Source of the DNA: an uncultured Alphaproteobacteria bacterium
GTDB taxonomy: Bacteria > Pseudomonadota > Alphaproteobacteria > HIMB59
Assembly (NCBI GenBank): GCA_902524245.1
Contig: CABZCN010000002.1
Location: 1 to 64,000 of the forward strand
Length of the DNA: 64,000 nt
Reading direction: 5' to 3'
The notes under the pieces were generated by a model. It saw only the letters and a list, made by a program, of their open reading frames with translations. It did not search any database and was not told where the DNA came from. Of this stretch, positions 9,514 to 19,095 are shown one piece after another. Numbering within the stretch: the stretch's first letter is position 1; every line of letters starts with the position of its first letter. A program made the position numbers and the translations under genes.

Positions 9514-10413
9514 TTATTTTATAATTTTATGATTGTAGTTTAAAAATGGTTTATAAAAATTTTGATTATTATAATTAGTTTTAAGTATAGGTAACTTCAT
9601 TTTATTATATTTATATAAATTTTTATTAATAGATATTTTGCTTATAAATCTAGTAATAATGTTATTTTTCTTTTTTACGTATTTTTCTATGTACAAAGCA
9701 CGAAGAATATAAATATTTTTAAATGCTTTATTGGAATGAAGAAAATTAAAGTCAATATCAAAAATTAAAGGGTTAGATGTATAAGGTGTATGACCAAATG
9801 CATCTATAGCATTGTGTAAATTAGAGTAAACGTAGACTTTTCCAAAAGGAACAGAATTTAACCACATATATAATATGCCATGAATTTCATTATATTTTAT
9901 ACCTATAGGGCTAAATACTCTGCTTGAAGATTTAATATTAAAAATATTATATTTTTTTGCTTGTTTTAAATTCACGATTAGAAAGTGGTCATCAACTAAC
10001 AAATACTTTGATCTATTTGCTAATCTTACTGCAAATACTTTTTGTTTTATTTTATTAAATATTTTTTCTAATTTTGTTGGATCTAGTATCCATGAACCTG
10101 CACTTAAGTATATAATAAAATCAAAATTTTTTTTTTGGGCATAAGATCCTGTTATTAAAATTGACTTAAATACCCTTAAACACCTATGAAGAATTCTATC
10201 ATTTTGATGCTCTCTATAAAACTTGGTCTTTGGGGTTTCAATTAAAAAAACTTTTTTGAATATTTGTCTTAACTCACTAGATAATGTGTGATCAGTTAAG
10301 CCGCAAACAAACTCAGAGCTATATTTTTTTGGTAAATTATTTTCAATTATACTTTTAGAAATTAGTGCATCTTCTATGGCATCGTGAACACCAATTGAAA
10401 AACATATTTTCAT
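9514..10413 (-). CDS. Hypothetical protein, possible glycosyltransferase-like
   Basis: 299 aa ORF (MKICFSIGVHDAIEDALISKSIIENNLPKKYSSEFVCGL...) embedded in the glycan cluster. Confidence 0.45.
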   Translation of the reverse strand: MKICFSIGVHDAIEDALISKSIIENNLPKKYSSEFVCGLTDHTLSSELRQIFKKVFLIETPKTKFYREHQNDRILHRCLRVFKSILITGSYAQKKNFDFIIYLSAGSWILDPTKLEKIFNKIKQKVFAVRLANRSKYLLVDDHFLIVNLKQAKKYNIFNIKSSSRVFSPIGIKYNEIHGILYMWLNSVPFGKVYVYSNLHNAIDAFGHTPYTSNPLIFDIDFNFLHSNKAFKNIYILRALYIEKYVKKKNNIITRFISKISINKNLYKYNKMKLPILKTNYNNQNFYKPFLNYNHKIIK

Positions 10414-10458
10414 CTTTTTTTTGTTTCAAAAACTTTATTAATTATTAATAGTTGAGAT

Positions 10459-11094
10459 TTATTTGGCATTCTTATCATTAAAAAATATATCAGCTTTTAA
10501 AAATAAATCAGTACATAAAAATGAATTTTTATAATTATTATATTTTTTTATATACTTCCAAAAATCTGAATAATTTCTTTTATGGATTTCTGGTGATACA
10601 AAACATATTTTTTTATTTTTTCTAACACAATCATTTACCAATTTATAATTAAATTTCTTTATATTAAAATTATCTATCCATAGACCTTGGGATTGATTGT
10701 AGAGTATTGGAGAAGACTCCAAATCACTAAATCTTGAAAAAAACTTGATTTTTTTCTTCCAGTATAAAATTTGTTCAGGTGCTGACATGTCGAAAACGAA
10801 ATATTTATTTATTTTATATTTATTCAATGATTTAAGAAGAATGTCTGATATACCATCAGTTTTAATATTTATAGCTAGGTATAAATTTTTATTTTTAAGA
10901 TGATAGAAATGTAAAAATTTATTCAATGAAGGCGAATGATCATTTGGTATATCATGAGAGATTACTAATTTTGATTTATATTCTCTAACGTCAAATTCAA
11001 CACCAAAATTTGAGTTAATAGCTTTTTTTAAAGAGTCTATAGAATTTTGCTCAAAAAGCTTTTTCCAAAATCCTCTGTGACAAATAATATTCAT
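10459..11094 (-). CDS. Glycerophosphodiester phosphodiesterase-like (GDPD fold) protein
   Basis: ICHRGFWKKLFEQNSIDSLKKAINSNFGVEFDVREYKSKLVISHD matches the HRG...EN...EFDV...HD catalytic pattern. Confidence 0.65.
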   Translation of the reverse strand: MNIICHRGFWKKLFEQNSIDSLKKAINSNFGVEFDVREYKSKLVISHDIPNDHSPSLNKFLHFYHLKNKNLYLAINIKTDGISDILLKSLNKYKINKYFVFDMSAPEQILYWKKKIKFFSRFSDLESSPILYNQSQGLWIDNFNIKKFNYKLVNDCVRKNKKICFVSPEIHKRNYSDFWKYIKKYNNYKNSFLCTDLFLKADIFFNDKNAK

Positions 11095-11179
11095 AAATAT
11101 TAGTAACTTATATTTATTATTTGATTTTTCAAATTTAGAAAATACCTTAATTTGTTTTGAAAAAAGTTTTAAGTACCAA

Positions 11180-11857
11180 TTATTTTTTTATATAGAAAAC
11201 AGGAGATTTAAAATTTTTATAAGTTAAAAAATTTTTCTTTAATTTTCTTTTTTCAAAAAACTCATCAACTGCTAAGGTTTCACCCTCAATAACACCGTAA
11301 TCATCAAAAATTATAATTCCTCCCTTAGTGACTCTATCAAATAGTTTTTCTAAGATTATTTTTGTAGGTAAATAAACATCAACATCAATATGCAGCAGAG
11401 AAATCTTTGGGTTATGTTTATTTAAGAAAATTGGTAATGTTTTACATATATCACCATTAATTAGTTCGAAATTATTAAGTTTTTTTTGTTTCATATATTT
11501 TATAAGGCTTTTTTTTTCTAAACCATAACCTGAATTTTTTTCGAATTTTTTTATAAATTTATTGTCTTTCTCTCTTTGTTGTATTGGAAACTTTCCAAAT
11601 ATATCAAAACCATAAATTTTTTTTTTAGGATTAAAGTAAGATGCTAAAGTAGCAAATCGTATTAAAGAATTTCCTTTAAAAACTCCAAATTCAAAAATAT
11701 CACCTTTTATCTTTATTGATTTAACAAATAATTCATTATGAAAAAAAGTTTTTAAATATCTTTGCGTATCGCTAGTAAGGAAATATCCATTTTCATAGAG
11801 CCATTTATTTTTTTTATTAAATTTTGCAAACATTGTGTTAAATAGACCAACCGTCAT
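11180..11857 (-). CDS. TylF/MycF-family macrocin O-methyltransferase-like SAM methyltransferase
   Basis: KGDIFEFGVFKGNSLIRFA...YGFDIFGKFP...ISLLHIDVDVYLPTKIILEKLFDRVTKGGIIIFDDYG. Confidence 0.8.
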   Translation of the reverse strand: MTVGLFNTMFAKFNKKNKWLYENGYFLTSDTQRYLKTFFHNELFVKSIKIKGDIFEFGVFKGNSLIRFATLASYFNPKKKIYGFDIFGKFPIQQREKDNKFIKKFEKNSGYGLEKKSLIKYMKQKKLNNFELINGDICKTLPIFLNKHNPKISLLHIDVDVYLPTKIILEKLFDRVTKGGIIIFDDYGVIEGETLAVDEFFEKRKLKKNFLTYKNFKSPVFYIKK

Positions 11858-12581
11858 CTACAATTATATTTTGACCATTTATGAATTTTGATTTGTTTGA
11901 TATTAGAAAATCAACTGTTGAAAGAATATCTTTAGGATCTAGTAAACCATTATTTAAAGACGACTTTTTATACCTTTTTATAAAAATTTTATTTTGATTA
12001 TCTTTTATGCCACCTGGTGAAATACAATTAATATTATATCCGTAACCTTTGTAATATTTTGCTAAATATTTAGTTATATTTATAACTGATGCCTTAGTAG
12101 CCGAATATTCAATTGGTGTACCCATATTAAGACTTTTGTAATGTTCAAATTTCGGTGATCCAAGCCCTTGAATTGAAGAAAATAGTATAACCTTTACTCT
12201 TGCCTTATTTTTTATTGAATGATTAAAAAAATTTTTTAAAAAATAAATCTGAGAAGTTAATTGAGATGTAATATTTTCAGAAAGATTTTTGAAATTTAGT
12301 TTTTCAAATTTTGTTCCCCAACTTTTATTAAATGGATAGGCACAATATATTAAATTTAAAAAATTTATTTTTTTATTAGTATCAAAAAATTTATCAATCT
12401 GTGCAGATTTTGTGATATTTACATTACTAAAAATATAGTTCTCATGTTTTTTTTTAGTATTTTTTATATCTATGCCAAAAACATTGTGATTATTGTTAAT
12501 CAAATGCTCACAAATAGCTTTGCCTATTCTTCCATTCGAGCCTACTAATAGAGTATTTGTAATATTACTATTCATATACAC
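11838..12581 (-). CDS. SDR-family oxidoreductase (PtmA-like context)
   Basis: LLVGSNGRIGKAICEHLINNNHNVFGIDI; YSATKASVINITKYLAKYYKGYGYNINCISPGGI. Confidence 0.82.
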   Translation of the reverse strand: MYMNSNITNTLLVGSNGRIGKAICEHLINNNHNVFGIDIKNTKKKHENYIFSNVNITKSAQIDKFFDTNKKINFLNLIYCAYPFNKSWGTKFEKLNFKNLSENITSQLTSQIYFLKNFFNHSIKNKARVKVILFSSIQGLGSPKFEHYKSLNMGTPIEYSATKASVINITKYLAKYYKGYGYNINCISPGGIKDNQNKIFIKRYKKSSLNNGLLDPKDILSTVDFLISNKSKFINGQNIIVDDGWSI

Positions 12582-13272
12582 TTTTATAAATTATTTCATT
12601 TAATTTAAAATCATCAATATCATCAATATCAATACTCTCAAATTTTGGTGTTTCAACACCTAAAACATTTCCATCCAAAATTTTCTTTGTTCTTAAAATA
12701 AAGTTAATATCGGCAATATAAAAATTTGTATTTAAAATAAAAATTGGATCTGCGTCTTGTCTTCTAAAAATATTAGTTGATCTTTTATTGTAAATATTTA
12801 AGTAACCAGTTTTTGAATTTCTTTTTAGCATGTTAAAATCTGGTGATTTATTGGATTTTGTTATTGACACAACTAAATCTGGTTTTTTTTTATTCATAAC
12901 ATACATAGCTTTTTTTAGTGTTTTAATACTTCGAATAGGAGAGGTACAAGGAAGTGTGAATAAATACTTATAATTAGAATTTTTTAATAAGAGTTTTTTT
13001 ATTGAGTGTTTCCATGCATCTAATTCATTTGAAGAATCTGACGATAACGATTTTGGCCTTTTAATTGGAATAGCTCCATGTTTCATACCCTCTTTAAGTA
13101 TAATATTTGAGTCGCTAGAAACGAAATATTCTTTAAATCCGAGTAGTTTAAAATAATTTATAGAGTGAAGAATAAGACTTTTTCCAGATATTTTTTTAAG
13201 ATTTTTATTTTTAATACTTTTAGAACCTGATCTAGCGTAAATTATAGCTATTGTGTTTTTAAAATTTATCAT
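12568..13272 (-). CDS. Acylneuraminate cytidylyltransferase family protein (NeuA-like, copy 1)
   Basis: IAIIYARSGSKSIKNKNLKKISGKSLILHSINYFK...PKSLSSDSSNELDAW...FTLPCTSPIRSIKTLKKA. Confidence 0.88.
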   Translation of the reverse strand: MINFKNTIAIIYARSGSKSIKNKNLKKISGKSLILHSINYFKLLGFKEYFVSSDSNIILKEGMKHGAIPIKRPKSLSSDSSNELDAWKHSIKKLLLKNSNYKYLFTLPCTSPIRSIKTLKKAMYVMNKKKPDLVVSITKSNKSPDFNMLKRNSKTGYLNIYNKRSTNIFRRQDADPIFILNTNFYIADINFILRTKKILDGNVLGVETPKFESIDIDDIDDFKLNEIIYKSVYE

Positions 13273-13282
13273 AATTTAAATA

Positions 13283-14305
13283 TTACCTATTAACTATAAT
13301 TTTTGATAAAAAATTATTTGTAAAGCGAGAACTCCTAAAGTTATTGGTCTCAAAAATGGATTTTGGGTAACTAATTTTTTTCAATAAATAATTAATTTGG
13401 TTTTCATACATATCATCATCTTTGTAAGAGTATAACAATTGTTTATTATTATGTTTATCTACAATAAAAATTTTATTTTTATTAAGATCAATATTAATTA
13501 TTTCATTTCTTAAATAAATTTTGCATTTTCTTTCAATTTTTTTTGATGATAAAGATAAATCAAAATTAATAAAAAAATTTTTTTTCTTTGATCGTGTGAC
13601 TATTTTAAAATTATCGATTATTAAACCAATTTTATTAGAGGTTTTATATTCGTAACTATATATATCATAATTTCCAAACAAATTGTAAGCATACTCAAAT
13701 TCGTGAGATAATTCATACAACATACCTCCGCTCAGGTCAGAATTATAGGTATGACCTGACTTATAATTTTTATTTGCCCTCCAAGAAGGTAAATAACTTT
13801 TACATGAAATCTCAACATTCAAAATTTTTTTATTTTTGTAATTTATAATATCACGAACTTTATTTATTATTTTTTTATGATTTAAGACATAACCTATATA
13901 AAAATTTTTATATTTTTCTATTCTTTTATGACAGTTTTTGTTTAAACATAATGGTTTTTCAATAAAAAAATTAGAACAATATTTATTTAGTAATATATAA
14001 TCATTGATATGTTTAGAAGAGGGCGTACATATAAATATCAAATCAAGAAAATTTTTTTTAATTAAATTTAAATCTTTAAAAGTTTTTTGAAAATTATTAT
14101 TTATAAAAGTTTTACTGTGATTAGACCCATTAAAATTTAAATAATATATTTTAACTTTGAAGTTATTTTGTTTTTTTAAATAATGTATATGTTTTTTAGC
14201 TATGCTTCCAAGACCAATGACACCTACTTTAATATTTATTATATTTTTTTCTTGTATTTTCATATTCATTCCACTGTCCAGTGTCATGCCATTTATCATT
14301 ATCAA
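13283..14305 (-). CDS. Gfo/Idh/MocA-family oxidoreductase (likely start at the internal Met MKIQEKN)
   Basis: VGVIGLGSIAKKHIHYLKK NAD-binding motif; LIFICTPSSKHI; FIEKPLCLN (EKP motif). Confidence 0.82.
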   Translation of the reverse strand: MIMINGMTLDSGMNMKIQEKNIINIKVGVIGLGSIAKKHIHYLKKQNNFKVKIYYLNFNGSNHSKTFINNNFQKTFKDLNLIKKNFLDLIFICTPSSKHINDYILLNKYCSNFFIEKPLCLNKNCHKRIEKYKNFYIGYVLNHKKIINKVRDIINYKNKKILNVEISCKSYLPSWRANKNYKSGHTYNSDLSGGMLYELSHEFEYAYNLFGNYDIYSYEYKTSNKIGLIIDNFKIVTRSKKKNFFINFDLSLSSKKIERKCKIYLRNEIINIDLNKNKIFIVDKHNNKQLLYSYKDDDMYENQINYLLKKISYPKSIFETNNFRSSRFTNNFLSKIIVNR

Positions 14306-15293
14306 TTTTGTAGATTTGTATTTTAAAATCTTTATTTGATAAAATTTTTATGAAGTCATTCATATCAATTTGTTGTTGTTTATTAAGCACCTTTTTTATC
14401 TTTTTGCTAAAAACATAACATCCAGTATTAGATAAAATATTATATTCTGGTTTTTCATTTATTGATTTGAACTTTGATTTACCTACTATTTTGACATCAC
14501 CATAAGGTATTTTGTATTTTATTTTAGAGACCACAAGTGTAACATCGTTTTGATTAATTTTATGAAAATTTAATAAATCTCTAAAATCAATATCAAGAAG
14601 TACATCACAATTAATAACAATTAGATTTTCTGTAAATTTGTTTTTTATATGAAATAGCGCACCGGCTGTACCTAACTTTTTTTTTTCATTAATAAACTTT
14701 ATTATTTTTTTATTAATATGATTTTGGAAATAACTATTCAAAATTTTATCATTAATATTTTTTGAAATTAAAAATCTATAGAATCCTAATTCTAAAAATC
14801 TATCAATAATTATTTCTATGACTGCTTTTCCATTTATTGGTATTAATGGTTTAGGTAAAATATTAGTAAAAGGCTTTAATCTTTCACCAACTCCTCCTGC
14901 CATAATCAAAACAGGTGTATTTATTTTTTTTAATTTATTGCTCTTACTCTTATCTAAGAAATCATTCCAAGATAAAATCTTAATAAGAATTTTATCTTTG
15001 TTTACTATGGGTATAATATCAAAATTATCTTTAGAAAAAGAACTTATAAGTTGTTTATTTGTGTAAATATTTTCATAAAAGAAAGTGGGATTTTTATTAT
15101 AATGTCCGTCTATGATATTATCTAAATCTGTACCTTTTAAAATAATCTTTCTTAAATCACCATCACTAAAAGTTCCTAAAAGAGTGTTTTTTTTATCAAC
15201 TACGCAAAGAGTTTTAGATCCAGATTTATTCATTTTTTGAAGAGATTTAATTATTGACTCAGTTTTATAAATTTTTTGGCTAGATTTGATCAT
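14229..15293 (-). CDS. CBS-domain + nucleotidyltransferase (PtmE-type sugar-1-P nucleotidyltransferase)
   Basis: N-terminal CBS region (LCVVDKKNTLLGTFSDGDLRKIILKG) then PVLIMAGGVGERLKPFTNILPKPLIPINGKAVIEIIIDRF. Confidence 0.85.
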   Translation of the reverse strand: MIKSSQKIYKTESIIKSLQKMNKSGSKTLCVVDKKNTLLGTFSDGDLRKIILKGTDLDNIIDGHYNKNPTFFYENIYTNKQLISSFSKDNFDIIPIVNKDKILIKILSWNDFLDKSKSNKLKKINTPVLIMAGGVGERLKPFTNILPKPLIPINGKAVIEIIIDRFLELGFYRFLISKNINDKILNSYFQNHINKKIIKFINEKKKLGTAGALFHIKNKFTENLIVINCDVLLDIDFRDLLNFHKINQNDVTLVVSKIKYKIPYGDVKIVGKSKFKSINEKPEYNILSNTGCYVFSKKIKKVLNKQQQIDMNDFIKILSNKDFKIQIYKIDNDKWHDTGQWNEYENTRKKYNKY

Positions 15294-16383
15294 GAAAATA
15301 TTTATTAGTAGCTAAGTTTTTAAATTTATTTAAAGAATTATCAATAATTTTAAGTGTGTTTTTATTGTAATAATGACTTGTTGCTATAAATTTTTTTTTA
15401 TTTTTAATTATTCTATAAGTATAAATCAGAGAATTTAATGAACCATTTGATTGGAAAATACTTTTTGCAAAGATTCTTCCTTTTTGTCTTTCACCAATAT
15501 TAATTGTGTAAGTCTTTAAAATAGGTGCCTCAATAATACCACTTGATGAATTTCCAATAATACAATTACATATGTTAAGCATTGCTAAGAAATCATCGTT
15601 TCCAAAAGAATTAATGAAGATTGTATTAGAATGATAAACTATATTACTATTAATCATTTTTTGAATATAGTTACCGCCCATATCTTGATTTGGTGAAGTT
15701 ATAAAAAATTTATCATTAGGAAAATTTTCAATAAATCTAAAAATATTTTTTAAATTTTTATTATCGTTCGATAAAGAAAAAGTAGGATGATATGAAATTA
15801 AAGTGTTAAATTTATTAAATTCAAATTTGTATTTATTTTCTAAAAGTTTAATCTCTGGAAACTTTACATCATAAATATTAGCAATTGCAATGCTACCACA
15901 ATTTACAATAGAGTTTTTATTTTCCCCTAATTGTACTAATCTTTTCTTATAACGTTCATGAGAAACAAAATGAATATTTGACAACTTTGAAATAGTATGA
16001 CGTGTTGTATCATCTTTACTACCAAATGTTAGTTCACCACCGTGCAAGTGTGCAATTTTTATATTCATAAAATAACAACAAATAGCTGGTGCGATCATTT
16101 CGATCCTGTCACCTGGGATAAAAGCAAAATTTGGTAATATTTTTTTTAGCAACAAAAGTATTTTTTTTTGAGAGTCAAAAGTTATTTTTGTCAAATATTT
16201 ATTATTATCAATTTTTTTAAATATATTTATTATTTTTATTTTTTTTAGATTTAAATCTTTAAAACTATCCTGTTGATTACCAAAATTAATCAAGAAAATT
16301 TTATTTTTTTTTGATAGATAAATTAATAGTTTTTTAAATAAACCGTAATCAGCTCTGTTAGATGTAAAAAAAACTATTTTCAA
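15280..16383 (-). CDS. neuC: UDP-N-acetylglucosamine 2-epimerase (hydrolysing; NeuC/LegG-like)
   Basis: IVFFTSNRADYGLFKKLLIYL...IPGDRIEMIAPAICCYFMNIKIAHLHGGELTFGSKDDTTRHTISKLSNIHFVSHERYKKRLVQLGE...IIGNSSSGIIEAPILKTYTINIGERQKGR. Confidence 0.9.
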   Translation of the reverse strand: MKIVFFTSNRADYGLFKKLLIYLSKKNKIFLINFGNQQDSFKDLNLKKIKIINIFKKIDNNKYLTKITFDSQKKILLLLKKILPNFAFIPGDRIEMIAPAICCYFMNIKIAHLHGGELTFGSKDDTTRHTISKLSNIHFVSHERYKKRLVQLGENKNSIVNCGSIAIANIYDVKFPEIKLLENKYKFEFNKFNTLISYHPTFSLSNDNKNLKNIFRFIENFPNDKFFITSPNQDMGGNYIQKMINSNIVYHSNTIFINSFGNDDFLAMLNICNCIIGNSSSGIIEAPILKTYTINIGERQKGRIFAKSIFQSNGSLNSLIYTYRIIKNKKKFIATSHYYNKNTLKIIDNSLNKFKNLATNKYFHDQI

Positions 16384-16465
16384 AATTAAAAAAAAAATTT
16401 ATTTGTTCGTGATTTTAGAATATAGATAATATCAAGTTTAAAAATTATCCAATACAAAAATTTAG

Positions 16466-17461
16466 TCATAAAACAATTAAATCGCCTTTTTTAAAAGAAT
16501 AATTAGATTGTTTTCCTAACAATTTATACCAATTTATGGGGCTAATTCCTCCACCTGGTCTTTTAATGTCAAGATTATCTATTGTAAATTTTTGACCCTT
16601 GAAAATATCCTTTTTGGCAATAATCGATTTAGAAGATGGAAGTAAATTTTTTTTTGCAGATGGTGTGATGAATTTATTTTTTTTTCCAATCATAAGTTCA
16701 ATTTTGCGGATATTTTTTACCATCACTGTAAATTCTTCTGGTTCAATACTACAAATATGATCAGGCCCTGGCATATTTTTATCTAAAGTAAGATGTTTTT
16801 CTATATATTTTGCACCTAGTGAAGCAGCGCCTAAAGGTGCAATAATTCCCTGCGTATGATCAGAAAAACCTATTGGAATATTATACAAATTAGAAAGATA
16901 AGGAATAGCTTGTAGATTTACATCTTTTAAATTTGTTGGATAGTCAGTGTTGCAATGTAACAAAATAATATTTTTAATTTTCTTATATTTTTTTACAAAC
17001 TTTATCACTAAATCTATTTCTTTTTTATCAGCGAGACCTGTTGATAAAATAATTTTTTTAAAATTAAAACAACTATGAATAAGAGGTAGGTTATTAAAGT
17101 CGCCTGATGATATTTTTACCATATTTAATTTCATTTTAGATAGCAATGATACGCTATCTTGATCAAACGGTGTTGATAAAAATTTAATTTTTTTTTTAAT
17201 ACAATAGCTTTTAAGTTTATAAAAATCTTCAAAACTTAATTGATATTTTGAAAGCATATCATATTGGTTTTTATAAGATGTATTTTTTTTTTGGTAATTT
17301 GCCAATTTTACTTTTTTATTTAAGAGCTTTTCGGTTTTATAAGTTTGAAATTTGACATAATCAGCACCAGATTTTTTCGCTGAATCAATTAATTTTTTAG
17401 CTAGTTTAATTGAGCCATTATGGTTCACACCAACTTCAGCTATGATTTTAATTTTTTTCAA
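16466..17461 (-). CDS. neuB: N-acetylneuraminate synthase family protein (NeuB/LegI-like, copy 1)
   Basis: IIAEVGVNHNGSIKLAKKLIDSAKKSGADYVKFQTYK...GFSDHTQGIIAPLGAASLGAKYIEKHLTLDKNMPGPDH...SAF-like C-terminus. Confidence 0.92.
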   Translation of the reverse strand: MKKIKIIAEVGVNHNGSIKLAKKLIDSAKKSGADYVKFQTYKTEKLLNKKVKLANYQKKNTSYKNQYDMLSKYQLSFEDFYKLKSYCIKKKIKFLSTPFDQDSVSLLSKMKLNMVKISSGDFNNLPLIHSCFNFKKIILSTGLADKKEIDLVIKFVKKYKKIKNIILLHCNTDYPTNLKDVNLQAIPYLSNLYNIPIGFSDHTQGIIAPLGAASLGAKYIEKHLTLDKNMPGPDHICSIEPEEFTVMVKNIRKIELMIGKKNKFITPSAKKNLLPSSKSIIAKKDIFKGQKFTIDNLDIKRPGGGISPINWYKLLGKQSNYSFKKGDLIVL

Positions 17462-18140
17462 TTTTTTTTATGAACCTATCTTGTTCGACAATAAAATTGT
17501 CCTCAACACTCTTTTTTAAAATAGTGCCTGAACCAATAATACAATTTTTACCAATTTTTAAACCTTCATTTACAACAACACCAGATCCTATAAATGTATT
17601 TTTTCCAACTTCTATTCCTCCATTTAATATACAACCTGTAGATATGTGAACATTTTCAGAAATTTTACAATTGTGTTCAATTAATGAATTATTATTTAAT
17701 ATTGAATAGTCACCAATTTCACAACCCGCATTGATTGTAGCATTATTGAAAATAGTTATTCCCTCTCCTAATTTTGAATATCTTGAAACAATTGAATTTT
17801 TAGAAATAAGGTTAATAAATTTAAATTTCTTATAATTTAAATCTTCAAATATCAATCTTCTTTTAAGTGCATTTTTAATAAAACCAATTCCCAAAATTAA
17901 GTAATCAACTTTATCAAAAAAAAACTTAATATCTTTATTTTGAAGAAATAGATTTTTAAAGCCAAAAATGTCTTTAATTTCTGGATTTTCATCAAAAACA
18001 CCCAATAAATTGTAATTACTATATTGAGATAAAATTTCTATACATGATTGTGCATGTCCTCCCCCTCCTATTAAAATAATATTTATATTTTTACTCAATA
18101 TTAGACACCATATAATTACCATATTTTTCTGAAGTCTCAC
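17448..18140 (-). CDS. NeuD/PglB-type hexapeptide acyltransferase (true start probably the internal TTG of LSKNINIILIGGGGHAQ)
   Basis: IILIGGGGHAQSCIEILSQYSNYNLLGVFDE...GEGITIFNNATINAGCEIGDYSILNNNSLIEHNCKISENVHISTGCILNGGIEVGKNTFIGSG left-handed beta-helix repeats. Confidence 0.87.
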   Translation of the reverse strand: MRLQKNMVIIWCLILSKNINIILIGGGGHAQSCIEILSQYSNYNLLGVFDENPEIKDIFGFKNLFLQNKDIKFFFDKVDYLILGIGFIKNALKRRLIFEDLNYKKFKFINLISKNSIVSRYSKLGEGITIFNNATINAGCEIGDYSILNNNSLIEHNCKISENVHISTGCILNGGIEVGKNTFIGSGVVVNEGLKIGKNCIIGSGTILKKSVEDNFIVEQDRFIKKIEKN

Positions 18141-19095
18141 TATCTGTAAAAATATTCTTGCTAACCATATTAAAAATTTCTAAAATTCCAAATTCTATTG
18201 ATAAAAACTCTTCAACTGAAAACACATTTTTGAGTTTTGAAAAATCTACAACATAATTTCTTTTGTCTAAAGACTCATTAGAAATTTCTATTTTTATATT
18301 TTTCTTTAATTTCGAAATTCTATTTATAATTTCAGATTTACTAGCATTATTTTCATCAATTCCAACATTAAAAACTTCAAATTTTATTTTTTTCTCATCT
18401 TCAATAGTCACACATTGATATAAAATATTTGCAAAATCCCTAACATGACAATACGGTCTCCAAGTATCTTTATCGTAAATTTTGAGTTTTCTATCTAAAG
18501 CTATCTCCCTTGTGAATTGATTAATAGTTAAATCAAATCGCATTCTAGGAGATAAACCAAAAGCGGTAGAAAACCTAAAAATAGTAGGGATAAAATTTGA
18601 TTTTTCAGCTAACGATAAAATTTTTTTTTCTATAAATACTTTTGATTTAGCATATGTCGAGAGTGGTTTTAATTTATCACTTTCAGAGGCAGGACTCAGA
18701 TCATCTCTTAAACCATAATTCGAACAAGTTGATGAAAATATAAAATTTAAATTAATATTCTTTATTTTAGAAATAATGTTAGATATTTGGTTTTCATTAA
18801 TTTTTATAGATAAGTCCTTATATTTTTTTGTAATTGGATCTCCAACTAAACCAGCTAACAAAATTATATGACTATAATCTTTAAATTTAACCAAACTATC
18901 AATTTCTGACATTTCTCCATATATAAATTTATAATTTTTATTGTAATTATTAGTAACTACATTATTAAAATTTTTATAAGTTAGATTATCAAAACTATCT
19001 ACTTTAAGCCCTTTTTCCAAAAAATAATTTACAACAACTGAGCCTATATAACCCTCTCCTCCAATAATAAGGATTTTGTTTAAAGAAGATTTCAT
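18091..19095 (-). CDS. NAD-dependent sugar epimerase/dehydratase (extended SDR)
   Basis: KILIIGGEGYIGSVVVNYFLEKGLKVDSFDNLTY; STYAKSKVFIEK; FIPTIFRFSTAFGLSPRMRFDLTINQF. Confidence 0.87.
   Translation of the reverse strand: MKSSLNKILIIGGEGYIGSVVVNYFLEKGLKVDSFDNLTYKNFNNVVTNNYNKNYKFIYGEMSEIDSLVKFKDYSHIILLAGLVGDPITKKYKDLSIKINENQISNIISKIKNINLNFIFSSTCSNYGLRDDLSPASESDKLKPLSTYAKSKVFIEKKILSLAEKSNFIPTIFRFSTAFGLSPRMRFDLTINQFTREIALDRKLKIYDKDTWRPYCHVRDFANILYQCVTIEDEKKIKFEVFNVGIDENNASKSEIINRISKLKKNIKIEISNESLDKRNYVVDFSKLKNVFSVEEFLSIEFGILEIFNMVSKNIFTDSETSEKYGNYMVSNIE

Noticed and set aside
11838-18140. Calling the cluster a complete legionaminic-acid (Leg) pathway
   Set aside because: PtmE/Gfo-Idh/SDR/NeuABCD homologs fit the pattern, but no LegB 4,6-dehydratase plus LegC aminotransferase pair can be supported in the window.
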